In this document: positions 47,590 to 55,007 of the stretch, one piece after another
Position numbering within the stretch: position 1 is the stretch's first letter
Layout of the letters: each line of letters begins with the position of its first letter
Assembly: GCF_000092285.1 (NCBI RefSeq)
Contig: NC_014100.1
Span: 62,001-126,000 of the forward strand
Direction: 5' to 3'
Length of the DNA stretch: 64,000 bases
Origin: Caulobacter segnis ATCC 21756
Lineage (GTDB): Bacteria; Pseudomonadota; Alphaproteobacteria; Caulobacterales; Caulobacteraceae
Notes under the pieces: generated by a model
Told to the model about the DNA's origin: nothing
What the model saw: the letters and a program-made list of their open reading frames with translations, nothing else
The model's database searches: none
Position numbers and translations under genes: made by a program

Positions 47590-48204
47590 CCGCCGCTTCA
47601 CGCGATCGCTCGCTGAAGGGATGGAAAGGGACGCGGAGCGCCGGACGACGTCCGGAGTGTGAGTTTGTAGATACCGTTTCGACGAAGCCCGACGCTCCGC
47701 GCGACCGTTATCCGCCAGCGTCCCGTCGGGTGGCCCTGTTCAGGCCTTACCGGGACCCAGGCCTCCCGTTTCCGAGAGCCCCAGCGGTCGGAGAGGACGG
47801 GCTTTCAGCCAGACACGCCCTTTTGCCTCCAACCACGCCGACGGCGGGCGGGTGAGCCCAGCAAGCTCAGCCCCGGACCGTTCGAGTATCCCCCTCGAAC
47901 CTGTCCCCGCTCGATCGCCCCCCGCCGCCGCAAATGGTCGCTGGCCACGCGCCCTTTCCTCACGACGAGGTGGTTCAAGGATAAGGGCGGTTTCAACGCG
48001 GATGATGGAGCGGGGTGTAGAAGTGGGAAGGGTTTGAAATCGCTGGATTCGATTCCGGATACGCGGATCATAGAGCGCCGCGAACGCTCGTACTTGCCCC
48101 CTCCGCGCCTACGGCGCTCCTCCCCCGGAGGGGGAAGAAGGGGCGCGCTCCTTCCGCCCCCTCTGGGGGCGGACGACCACGCTGTGCGTGGTCAGGTGGG
48201 GGCC
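47590..48204 (+). repeat. Long dispersed repeat, copy B
   Basis: About 615 bp, homologous to 27311-27973 but on the other strand. Ends match exactly: CCGCCGCTTCACGCG at the start and GTGGTCAGGTGGGGGCC at the close. The opening block (to about 47713) and the last 230 bp are strongly alike, and the centre is diverged but still recognisable (TTCAGCC, GAC.CGCC). It fills the gap between the DUF4242 gene and the small membrane protein at 48301. No gene is seen in it. Confidence 0.8.
47632..47701 (+). ncRNA. Candidate structured RNA block in repeat copy B
   Basis: CGCGGAGCG (47632-47640) can pair with CGCTCCGCG (47693-47701), enclosing the hairpin CCGGAC-GAC-GTCCGG (47641-47655) and a conserved strand ACCGTTTCGACGAAG. 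The same architecture with a changed loop occurs in copy A. No promoter is visible. Confidence 0.4.
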
Positions 48205-48300
48205 TGCGGCGGTGCCCCGCCTTACTCCGCCGCCCCCCGCCTTTGCGACTCAAGATAACACCGTTACCTTAGCGTCACTTAAGCCGACGCGGTGCTTGTC

Positions 48301-48600
48301 ATGACCGTTCACGCCGTTTCCCGGATGCGCCGGGCCCTGGTCGTCCTGTACGCGGCCGGCCTGGGCGCGATCCTGGTGGTGGCGGGCTTTCTCGCGCACG
48401 AGGGGCAGTGGATCCTGCTGGCGCCGGTGATCGCGTCGTTCGCCGCCGCCTCGGCCGGCTTCGTGGCCCTGATGCGGCTGGCTGACCACCACGCCACCCT
48501 GGGCCTGACCCCCGGCCGCCGCCGCCTGCTGCTGACCTTCGCCCTGATCAGCGCCGCCGCTTTCATCGCCGGCCTGGTCACGGCCTGGCGGCTGCTGTGA
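48301..48600 (+). CDS. Small hypothetical membrane protein
   Basis: A 99-residue protein with three hydrophobic segments (about 13-35, 40-60 and 78-98) and a short basic loop (LTPGRRR). No family is recognised. ATG at 48301 follows an in-frame GTG at 48292. It is framed by the long repeat on the left and REP-type repeats on the right. Codon use is typical of the genome. Confidence 0.6.
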   Translation: MTVHAVSRMRRALVVLYAAGLGAILVVAGFLAHEGQWILLAPVIASFAAASAGFVALMRLADHHATLGLTPGRRRLLLTFALISAAAFIAGLVTAWRLL

Positions 48601-48844
48601 GGTGAAGCTTCGCTTCTTTCAAACCCCGTCATCCCGCGCTTCATGCGCGGGACCCATGGTTCAGCTTCCACGTGAGAGCCCCCTTCGTCTCCGCACGTGC
48701 GGCGGAGAAATGGGTCCCGCGCATAAAGCGCGGGATGACGGCGGATTTTGAGGATAGGCGCCCTAAACCTTCCGCCCTCCGGGGCGGGAGCCATCCTTAC
48801 ATCTCACGGCGAGACGATCGCAGGGCTGACCGGCTGGGGCGGGT
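48601..48844. other. Intergenic REP-containing region
   Basis: 244 bp between a small membrane protein and the AlbA_2-domain gene. It is taken up mostly by the inverted repeat described next and otherwise shows nothing coding. Confidence 0.5.
48626..48741. repeat. REP-type inverted repeat pair
   Basis: Two near-identical arms of about 32 bp in opposite orientation: 48626-48657 (CCGTCATCCCGCGCTT...GGGACCCAT) and 48710-48741. Each is itself a hairpin (CCCGCGC/GCGCGGG). A third palindrome CCGCACGTGCGG sits between. This kind of CGTCATCCCGCG element is widespread between alphaproteobacterial genes. Confidence 0.85.
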
Positions 48845-49999
48845 TCACCGGTTTTGCTCGGGGGACCATTCGGCGAAGCCTCCTGCGTTCCACAATGCAT
48901 CCAGAGCGGGCTTCAAGCTCCCTATATACTCAGATCTGTTTTCTGATGGGACGATTAAGCACGGGGGAAGCAGTAGGTCTTTTTGACGAATTTCAGGTGG
49001 AGTTTCCCAATCCAAATCGGCGATCGAGCAGCAGACTCTAGATCCTGATATTCCTTGAAGACTTATCAATGCGATCCAGGGGCCAGGCGTCGCGATATTC
49101 TCAAGGCATTTTATATATAGAGGAATGCTAGAGGATAATATTTCTTCAATATGACGGGCCCATATATATCTCTCATCGTTTCTGGATCGGATAATATCTA
49201 TCTTTGTTGCTTCTATTATTCCGTCTCTAAATAACTGAGTGTATCCGGCGCACTCTACGCCACTTCTTATATTGGCGAAGCCATCCACGTTGAACCTTGG
49301 TGTCCAGCCGCTGGAGTGCATCGGCCGAAGCAATTCATTTCTCTCATGTGCGGAAATTAGGTTAACGGAGCCGTACGGTGAATAAAGTGGTGCCAAGTGG
49401 ACAATTAGATTGCCGTCACCTTTAGCGACCGTGATGGCGGAGTCGCCATTTTCGATCATAAAGAGGCGTTTCTTCCTAAAGGATTCTAATTTTGCTCTTA
49501 TTGTAACAGTCTGGCTAAAGAGCGCCCTGAGCTCCTCCATGCTTGCCTCATAAACTCCTGTCGAATGCCGAAGATGGAAGCTGTTTTTTCCTTGAGCAGA
49601 GACTCTGTGGGGCGGGTAGTTGCTTTGAGGAACGTAGATAGAAAGTACATATCCATCGTCGATCTGTACGTGATGCATCCTAACCCCCAATATAGGTGGT
49701 TGAATGCCAGATCTAAGAAGGCTCTCTAGACGCCGCTTTAGGCTGTCATGATCGGATTCAGTGATCGGTGTAATTTTCGTGGCGACGCCAGCTTCTTCGG
49801 AAATGCCTAATATTAAGGTGCCGCCATTGGTGTTGGCGAGTGCGGATACATCTTTCAAGAATTCACGTGAGCCATCGGGCCCTAATGGGTACGCAGTGGA
49901 TTTAAACTCCAAATTAATAGTTTCAGATATGGCTCCGTCTACGAGGCGAGCTAGATCCTCCTCTGTTAACTCTGAGAATTGCCCTGGTATGAATGCCAT
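48845..49999 (-). CDS. AlbA_2 (Schlafen-like) domain protein, likely imported
   Basis: A 384-residue protein with the divergent AAA/AlbA_2 domain seen in many ATP-binding or DNA-binding accessory proteins. The region is about residues 25-115: ETINLEFKSTAYP, then FLKDVSALANTNGGTLILGI. The C-terminal 220 residues match nothing I know. The gene is strikingly AT-rich with many A/T-ending codons, in contrast to every neighbour, so transfer is likely. Related domains occur in phage-defence and transcription-regulating proteins, but no partner gene is present. RBS GAGG is 8 bp before the ATG. Confidence 0.85.
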   Translation of the reverse strand: MAFIPGQFSELTEEDLARLVDGAISETINLEFKSTAYPLGPDGSREFLKDVSALANTNGGTLILGISEEAGVATKITPITESDHDSLKRRLESLLRSGIQPPILGVRMHHVQIDDGYVLSIYVPQSNYPPHRVSAQGKNSFHLRHSTGVYEASMEELRALFSQTVTIRAKLESFRKKRLFMIENGDSAITVAKGDGNLIVHLAPLYSPYGSVNLISAHERNELLRPMHSSGWTPRFNVDGFANIRSGVECAGYTQLFRDGIIEATKIDIIRSRNDERYIWARHIEEILSSSIPLYIKCLENIATPGPWIALISLQGISGSRVCCSIADLDWETPPEIRQKDLLLPPCLIVPSENRSEYIGSLKPALDALWNAGGFAEWSPEQNR

Positions 50000-50019
50000 C
50001 TGAATCCTCGCTCTAGAAC

Positions 50020-50310
50020 CTACTTGTATCTCCCAACCCTCTCCACCACCCCCCGAAACACCATCGCCATCTCGATATGCGTGTGCACGTACCCGTGCTC
50101 GAACAGGTACGTCAGCATCCGGTCGTAGACATCGTCATAGTCCGCCGCCGCCACGCTGCCCGGCGCCTTCGCCGCGCGTTCCAGTACATCCAGCAAGTCC
50201 GGCGCGTGCGCCTTCAGGGCGGCGATAACCTCGGCAATTTCCGCGTCGGTGTATTCCGGCGCCTGGCGCACACGGCCGGGGTCGATCGGGGGGCGACGGG
50301 TGAAGCCCAC
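50020..50310 (-). CDS. Hypothetical protein
   Basis: A 96-residue acidic protein starting with GTG 4 bp after the heparinase-like gene's stop, so it is probably read with it. It is mostly helical (DAEIAEVIAALKAHAPDLLDVLERA and YDDVYDRMLTYLFEHGYVHTHI) without signal peptide or TM. No family is recognised. GC content is normal, so the low-GC segment begins just after its stop. Confidence 0.6.
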   Translation of the reverse strand: MGFTRRPPIDPGRVRQAPEYTDAEIAEVIAALKAHAPDLLDVLERAAKAPGSVAAADYDDVYDRMLTYLFEHGYVHTHIEMAMVFRGVVERVGRYK

Positions 50311-50314
50311 GGCG

Positions 50315-52051
50315 CTACCCCTCCGCCCGCGTCAGCTTCCAGCGGATCTTCGCCCCCACCTCCGGGCGGACCTGGCTCTTGAGCACCACCTGGCCGGCCT
50401 TTCTGGCCAGCCCGTGGTCGAAGTGCGCCGAGGGGGCGATCTCGACGTCGACGGCGTCGTTCCTCAGCCACCAGCCGATATTGTTCGGCCCCCGGATCAG
50501 CACGCTCTTGCCGTCGCGGGCGATCGAGGCGCGGGCCTCGGGGTGCAGGTGGAAGCGCACGGCGAAGGGCAGGTAGCGGCGCGGGCCTTCGGCGGCGCCG
50601 GGATCGGCGGCGATCGGGGTCAGGCTGTCCTCGCCGCGCAGCTCGTCGGCGACGGCGTCCAGGAACAGGCGGCGGGTGTGGGTCAGGCCGACATGGCGCC
50701 AGCCGTCGTGGACGATGTCCAGCCACACCCCGCCGACGTCGTCGTGACGCTCGGCCGAGACAGTCGTCGCGCCGTCGACCAGCCACGGGCCCAGGGCCTT
50801 GGCGCGGAAGCCGGAGAGCGGGCGGCCGGCCGAGCCGTCGCCGACCGAGACGGTCGAGGCGGCGTCGGACAGGCGGAAGGCGTGGGCGCCGGCGGCCTCG
50901 GGGCTCCAGCCGCAGCTGGTGATCAGCCGGTCCTTGGCGCAGAGGATCTCGATGGCGGCCGGCTGGGCGCAGGCGGCGATCGACAGGAAGCCGGCGGCGG
51001 GCGGACCGCAGTCGGCGATCAGCTCCAGGGAGCCGCCGACCATCTTCTCGTAGCCGCTGTGCGGGGCGCTGTTCAGCGGGCGGGGGCCCGTGTCGTCATG
51101 GGCCAGGGCCGCGGCGATGCGCGTGGGGCCGACCGTCTCGCCGCCGTGGAAGGCCGCCAGGCCGCCGTCGCCCAGGGTGAAGAAGCGGGTGGCGGTCGAC
51201 AGGCGGTCGATGGCGCGGGCGGCGGCCTCGGGCGTCGGCTTGCCGCGCTGGCGCAGGGCGTCGTCGAGGGTCAGCAGGTCGAACAGGAGCTCGACCCCGG
51301 CCTCGGGCGAGCGGGTGGCGTGGCCGCCGTCGGGCAGGACGATGCGGTCGATGTGGCGGGACAGGGCCTTCAGGCCCTTGTCGATCAGGGCCTCGCCCGG
51401 CTTGCCGGCCAGGACGCAGCCGGCGATCGTGACGGCCACGGCGCGTTCCAGGGCGCGGGCGGGGATCTTCTTGATCTCGGCCAGGTGGCGGGCCTGGCGA
51501 GCCAGGTCGCGGCGCAGGTCGGCGGCCTCGGCGTCGCTGGCCTCGGCGGCCAGCGGGCGTGCGGCGCAGGCCAGGTGGAACACCCGCCGCTCCAGGCAGT
51601 CGGGCCCCCAGGAGAAGGCGTTCCACTTGCCGAACACCCGCCGCCAGTCGTCGAGCAGGCGCAGGGCGCGGCGCGCGCCGTCGGGGCCGGCGGCGACCAG
51701 GTCGGGCAGCCAGTCGAAGCGGTGCAGGCTGACGGCGAAGCGGCGTGTCGGGCTGGCGGTGTCGAACGGGTCGCCCGCCTCGCCGATGCGCAAGCTGCCG
51801 CCGTCCAGGGCCAGGGTCCCGGCCAGCACGCGGCGGCCCTGGCCGGCGTTGACGGGGCGCGGATCGCGCGGATGGGCGGCCAGGGCCTCGACCTTGCGGC
51901 CGGAGAGCAGCAGGCGGTGCGGACCCGAGCCGAACCACTCGCGCTCGATGTGGGTGGACAGCTCGGCCGACAGGGCCCGCCAAAGGACCCGGGCCCGCTT
52001 CCTGGCGGGAGGACGATAGCCGTTGGCGGAACGCTTGACGGCTGGAGCCAA
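50315..52051 (-). CDS. Heparinase II/III family protein
   Basis: A 578-residue protein of the heparinase II/III-like group. The N-terminal alpha-helical toroid (about 60-290) includes RFAVSLHRFDWLPDLVA and LARQARHLAEIKKIPARAL. The C-terminal beta-sandwich (about 300-570) contains ERHDDVGGVWLDIVHDGW and YLPFAVRFHLHPEA. The family cleaves acidic polysaccharides by elimination. No clear signal peptide is visible, which is unusual for a lyase and common in the uncharacterised bacterial members beside rpe and rsmB. The stop of rpe is 5 bp upstream of its start. Confidence 0.88.
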   Translation of the reverse strand: MAPAVKRSANGYRPPARKRARVLWRALSAELSTHIEREWFGSGPHRLLLSGRKVEALAAHPRDPRPVNAGQGRRVLAGTLALDGGSLRIGEAGDPFDTASPTRRFAVSLHRFDWLPDLVAAGPDGARRALRLLDDWRRVFGKWNAFSWGPDCLERRVFHLACAARPLAAEASDAEAADLRRDLARQARHLAEIKKIPARALERAVAVTIAGCVLAGKPGEALIDKGLKALSRHIDRIVLPDGGHATRSPEAGVELLFDLLTLDDALRQRGKPTPEAAARAIDRLSTATRFFTLGDGGLAAFHGGETVGPTRIAAALAHDDTGPRPLNSAPHSGYEKMVGGSLELIADCGPPAAGFLSIAACAQPAAIEILCAKDRLITSCGWSPEAAGAHAFRLSDAASTVSVGDGSAGRPLSGFRAKALGPWLVDGATTVSAERHDDVGGVWLDIVHDGWRHVGLTHTRRLFLDAVADELRGEDSLTPIAADPGAAEGPRRYLPFAVRFHLHPEARASIARDGKSVLIRGPNNIGWWLRNDAVDVEIAPSAHFDHGLARKAGQVVLKSQVRPEVGAKIRWKLTRAEG

Positions 52052-52055
52052 GGGA

Positions 52056-52715
52056 TCAGCCGCCCTTCAGCGCGCGGATATTGGCGGCGTAGGCCTCGCG
52101 GCCGCCCTTGAACACCGCCGAGCCGGCGACGAGGGCGGTGGCGCCGGCGGCCACGCATTGCGGGGCGGTGACCGGGGTGACGCCGCCGTCGACCTCCAGA
52201 AGGATGTCGAGGCCGGCCTTGTCGATCATCTTGCGCAGGGCCTCGACCTTGCGCAGCTGGCCGGGGATGAAGCTCTGGCCGCCGAAGCCGGGATTGACCG
52301 ACATGACCAGCAGCAGGTCGACGTCCTCCAGGATCCACTCGACGTGGTCGATGCTGGTGGACGGGTTGAAGACGACGCCCGCCTTGGCCCCCAGCTCGCG
52401 GATCCGCTTCAGGGAGCGGTGCAGGTGCGGGCCGGCCTCGGGGTGAATGCTGATGATGTCGGCCCCGGCGGCGCGGAAGGCCTCCAGATACGGATCGGCC
52501 GGGCTGATCATCAGGTGCACGTCGAACGGGATCTTGGCGTGCGGACGGATGGCTTTGACGATATCGGGGCCCAGCGTGATGTTGGGCACGAAGTGGCCGT
52601 CCATCACGTCGACATGCACCCAGTCGGCGCCGGCCGCCTCGATGGCGGCGACCTCCTCGCCCAGGCGGGCGAAGTCGGAGGCGAGGATCGACGGGGCGAT
52701 GAGCGGCGCGGTCAT
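52056..52715 (-). CDS. rpe: Ribulose-phosphate 3-epimerase
   Basis: Interconverts ribulose 5-phosphate and xylulose 5-phosphate in the pentose phosphate and Calvin pathways. The 219-residue TIM barrel has [16 protein letters not shown] at the start, [16 protein letters not shown] with the metal-binding His-Asp, [28 protein letters not shown] with the phosphate and histidine region, and LEVDGGVTP with the catalytic aspartate near residue 175. It lies between rsmB and the heparinase-like gene in one direction. Confidence 0.96.
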   Translation of the reverse strand: MTAPLIAPSILASDFARLGEEVAAIEAAGADWVHVDVMDGHFVPNITLGPDIVKAIRPHAKIPFDVHLMISPADPYLEAFRAAGADIISIHPEAGPHLHRSLKRIRELGAKAGVVFNPSTSIDHVEWILEDVDLLLVMSVNPGFGGQSFIPGQLRKVEALRKMIDKAGLDILLEVDGGVTPVTAPQCVAAGATALVAGSAVFKGGREAYAANIRALKGG

Positions 52716-52799
52716 GACCCTGGGATAGCGGGCCTGACTCGCTCTGTCATCCCGGGCGGGACTCGTTAAGCGCAGAAATACCCAAGCTTGGGCGTTGGC

Positions 52800-54095
52800 T
52801 CAGCGCGCCTTGCGGAACCGGGCGGCGAAGAAGCCGTCCTGGCCGCCGTCCAGCTGGTGGGGCAGCAGGCGCAGCGTGCCGCGGGCGGTCAGGCTGGCCT
52901 CCGGCGCGCCGGCTTCGCCGGGCTGGATCGGGTCCAGTTCCATGTCCGGGCGGCGGGCCAGGAAGGCCTCGACCTGGGCCTCGCCCTCCTCGGGCTCCAG
53001 CGAGCAGACGCAGTAGACCAGGCGCGCGCCGGGCTTGAGGCGGCCGGCGGCGCTGTCGAGGATGCGGGCCTGGACATTGGCGAGGCTGGCGACATCGCCG
53101 GGCCGCGCGGCCCACAACACGTCCGGATGGCGGCGGAAGGTGCCGGTGGCGCTGCACGGGGCGTCCAGCAGGATGGCGTCGAAGGTCCGCGCGTCATCCC
53201 AGGCCGCGCCGTCGGCGACCACGACCTGGGCGGAAAGGCCGGTGCGGACCAGGTTTTCCTCCAGCCGCTTGAGGCGCGCGGCCGAGCGGTCGAGGGCGAC
53301 GACATCCGCGCCTGCGGCGGCCAGCTGCAGGGTCTTGCCGCCGGGCGCGGCGCAGAGGTCGAGCACGGCCTCGCCGGTCTTGACGTCGAGCAGGCGGGCG
53401 GGGACGGCGGCGGCGGCGTCCTGCACCCACCAGCTCCCGTCCTCGAAGCCCGGCCAGGCGGCGACGTCGCCCTTGCGGCGCAGGCGCAAGGTCCCGCCGG
53501 GCAGGACCTCGCCCTCCAGCGCCTCGGCCAGGGCGGCCGCGTCGGCGTTCGGCTTCAGGGAGAGGTCGGTGGCGGGCTCCAGCGCGATCTGGCCGGCGAT
53601 CTCGCGCGCCGTGGCCTCGCCGAACGCGGCGACCCAGCGCGAATAGAGCCAGGGCGGGGCCAGCAAGGTGGGATCATCGCCCAGGCTATCTGGGGTCGGC
53701 GCGTCGCGCAGCAGGCCGCGCAGCACGGCGTTGACCAGGCCCTTGAACGGGCGGCTGGCCTTGTTGGCGCCGGCCAGCTCGACCGAGGTCGCCACGGCGG
53801 CGAAGGCCGGGACCTCCAGGTGGAAGGCCTGGGCCGCGCCGAGACGCAGCAGGTGCATGACGCGGTCCGGCGGCGCCTTCTGCAGGCGGGCGGCCAGGGC
53901 GCGGTCGATGGGGCCGAGGTGGCGCAGCACGGCCATGGCCAGGGCGCGGGCGAAGGCCCGCTCGCGCGGTTCCAGGAAGCGGAAACCGTTGGCCGAGGCG
54001 GCTTCGTCGAGGCCGCCGCGCCGCGACAGGGCCGCGTCGATCAGGGTCAGGGCGGCCTCCCGGGCGGGGAGGCCGTCGTTCAGTTCTTGAGTCAC
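52800..54095 (-). CDS. rsmB: RsmB/NOP family 16S rRNA m5C methyltransferase
   Basis: A 431-residue protein with an N-terminal NusB-like RNA-binding domain (about 1-145) and a C-terminal SAM-dependent domain. SAM binding is at VLDLCAAPGGKTLQLAA, and both catalytic cysteines are present: LLDAPCSATGTFRRHPD and YCVCSLEPEEGE. This matches RsmB (Fmu/Sun), which makes m5C967 in 16S rRNA. An 85-bp gap separates it from rpe, so an internal promoter is possible. Confidence 0.93.
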   Translation of the reverse strand: MTQELNDGLPAREAALTLIDAALSRRGGLDEAASANGFRFLEPRERAFARALAMAVLRHLGPIDRALAARLQKAPPDRVMHLLRLGAAQAFHLEVPAFAAVATSVELAGANKASRPFKGLVNAVLRGLLRDAPTPDSLGDDPTLLAPPWLYSRWVAAFGEATAREIAGQIALEPATDLSLKPNADAAALAEALEGEVLPGGTLRLRRKGDVAAWPGFEDGSWWVQDAAAAVPARLLDVKTGEAVLDLCAAPGGKTLQLAAAGADVVALDRSAARLKRLEENLVRTGLSAQVVVADGAAWDDARTFDAILLDAPCSATGTFRRHPDVLWAARPGDVASLANVQARILDSAAGRLKPGARLVYCVCSLEPEEGEAQVEAFLARRPDMELDPIQPGEAGAPEASLTARGTLRLLPHQLDGGQDGFFAARFRKAR

Positions 54096-54153
54096 CGCCC
54101 CGCCGTGCCAAGAGGCGGGCGCGAGCGCAAGCGGATTCGAACGGCGCGGCGCC

Positions 54154-54561
54154 CTAGGCGGCCTTCGCCAGGGCGTTGAACAGGCCCCGGATCGCCGTGA
54201 TTCCGAACACGAAGAAGCCCAGCACGACCAGCAGCGAGCCCGCCGCGATCATCGGCTCGAACACCGACGAGGGCCCGGCCTGACCCAGATACATGAACAG
54301 GCCCGGGATCATCAGCAGCACGCCCAGGTTCGAGATGGCGAAGTTCGTCGCCTTGACCTTGTTCGACACGTCCTGGCCGAGGGTGGCGTAGAAGGTCCCC
54401 ATCATCGCCAGGCTGAGCCAGCCCAGCAGATTGAGGTGGGCGTGCGCCGAATAGGTGGTGTGGTTGTGGGTGATCCCCATGGCCAGGCCCCAGCTGACCC
54501 CGACCATGGCGTAGAAGGCGGCCGACGCGAAGAAGGCGTGCGGCCAGCGACTGCGGTTCAT
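54154..54561 (-). CDS. Four-TM membrane protein, cytochrome oxidase subunit I-like
   Basis: A 135-residue integral membrane protein with four TM segments (about 8-28, 42-63, 72-95, 105-128). The histidine-rich THNHTTYSAHAHLNLLGWLS motif between TM1 and TM2 resembles the HAHLNLLGW block of cbb3-oxidase-like and NnrS-like proteins. It may therefore bind haem or a metal. Too short to be a catalytic subunit. It is divergent from the SDH assembly factor gene. Confidence 0.7.
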   Translation of the reverse strand: MNRSRWPHAFFASAAFYAMVGVSWGLAMGITHNHTTYSAHAHLNLLGWLSLAMMGTFYATLGQDVSNKVKATNFAISNLGVLLMIPGLFMYLGQAGPSSVFEPMIAAGSLLVVLGFFVFGITAIRGLFNALAKAA

Positions 54562-54658
54562 CTCAAATTATCCCGGTCTTCGAACGTTGTTATCTTGGAG
54601 CGGGGTTTGAACAGCATGTGACTGGCGGCTTCAACCGCGATGATGTTAAACCTTTGTC

Positions 54659-54880
54659 ATGTCTGATCTTCCCGTAGACCCGACCGACGCCCCCGAAGTC
54701 CCCGGCGCCGCGCCCGGCAAGGCCTTGAGCCCCGCCGCCCGCCGCGCGCTGGAGGAGGCCGCCGCCCGCCGCGCGGCCGAGGCGGCGCTGGCGCTTCCGC
54801 CCGAGAAGGGCGGTCGCGAAGGTCCCGAGCCGACGCGCTTCGGCGACTGGGAGAAGAAGGGCGTGGCGGTCGACTTCTAG
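54659..54880 (+). CDS. Succinate dehydrogenase assembly factor 4 homologue (DUF1674)
   Basis: A 73-residue protein ending GPEPTRFGDWEKKGVAVDF, the C-terminal signature of DUF1674/SDHAF4. In mitochondria SDHAF4 binds the flavinated SDHA subunit and helps assemble complex II. The bacterial homologues are presumed to do the same. The N-terminal 40 residues are low-complexity Ala/Arg/Glu helix. No sdh genes are in this window. Confidence 0.82.
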   Translation: MSDLPVDPTDAPEVPGAAPGKALSPAARRALEEAAARRAAEAALALPPEKGGREGPEPTRFGDWEKKGVAVDF

Positions 54881-55007
54881 GTCGTCGGGATCCGCGTCTG
54901 AGAAGGCGCTGGACGCGGCGGACGCGACGGGGTGACAGTCTAGCTCCGGGCGCGGCAATGCTCTTGTCCTGTCCTGGAAATCCAGAGTTGGCGGATCGGA
55001 CGGCGGC

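Noticed and set aside
47805..48071. Open frame with a start like that of an open frame in copy A (MIRVSGIE...)
   Set aside because: Similarity follows from the DNA repeat. The two peptides diverge and change frame after about 30 codons, so coding is unlikely.
48626..48741. Insertion sequence ends around the AlbA_2 gene
   Set aside because: The inverted arms lie on one side only, belong to a common REP type, and enclose no transposase.
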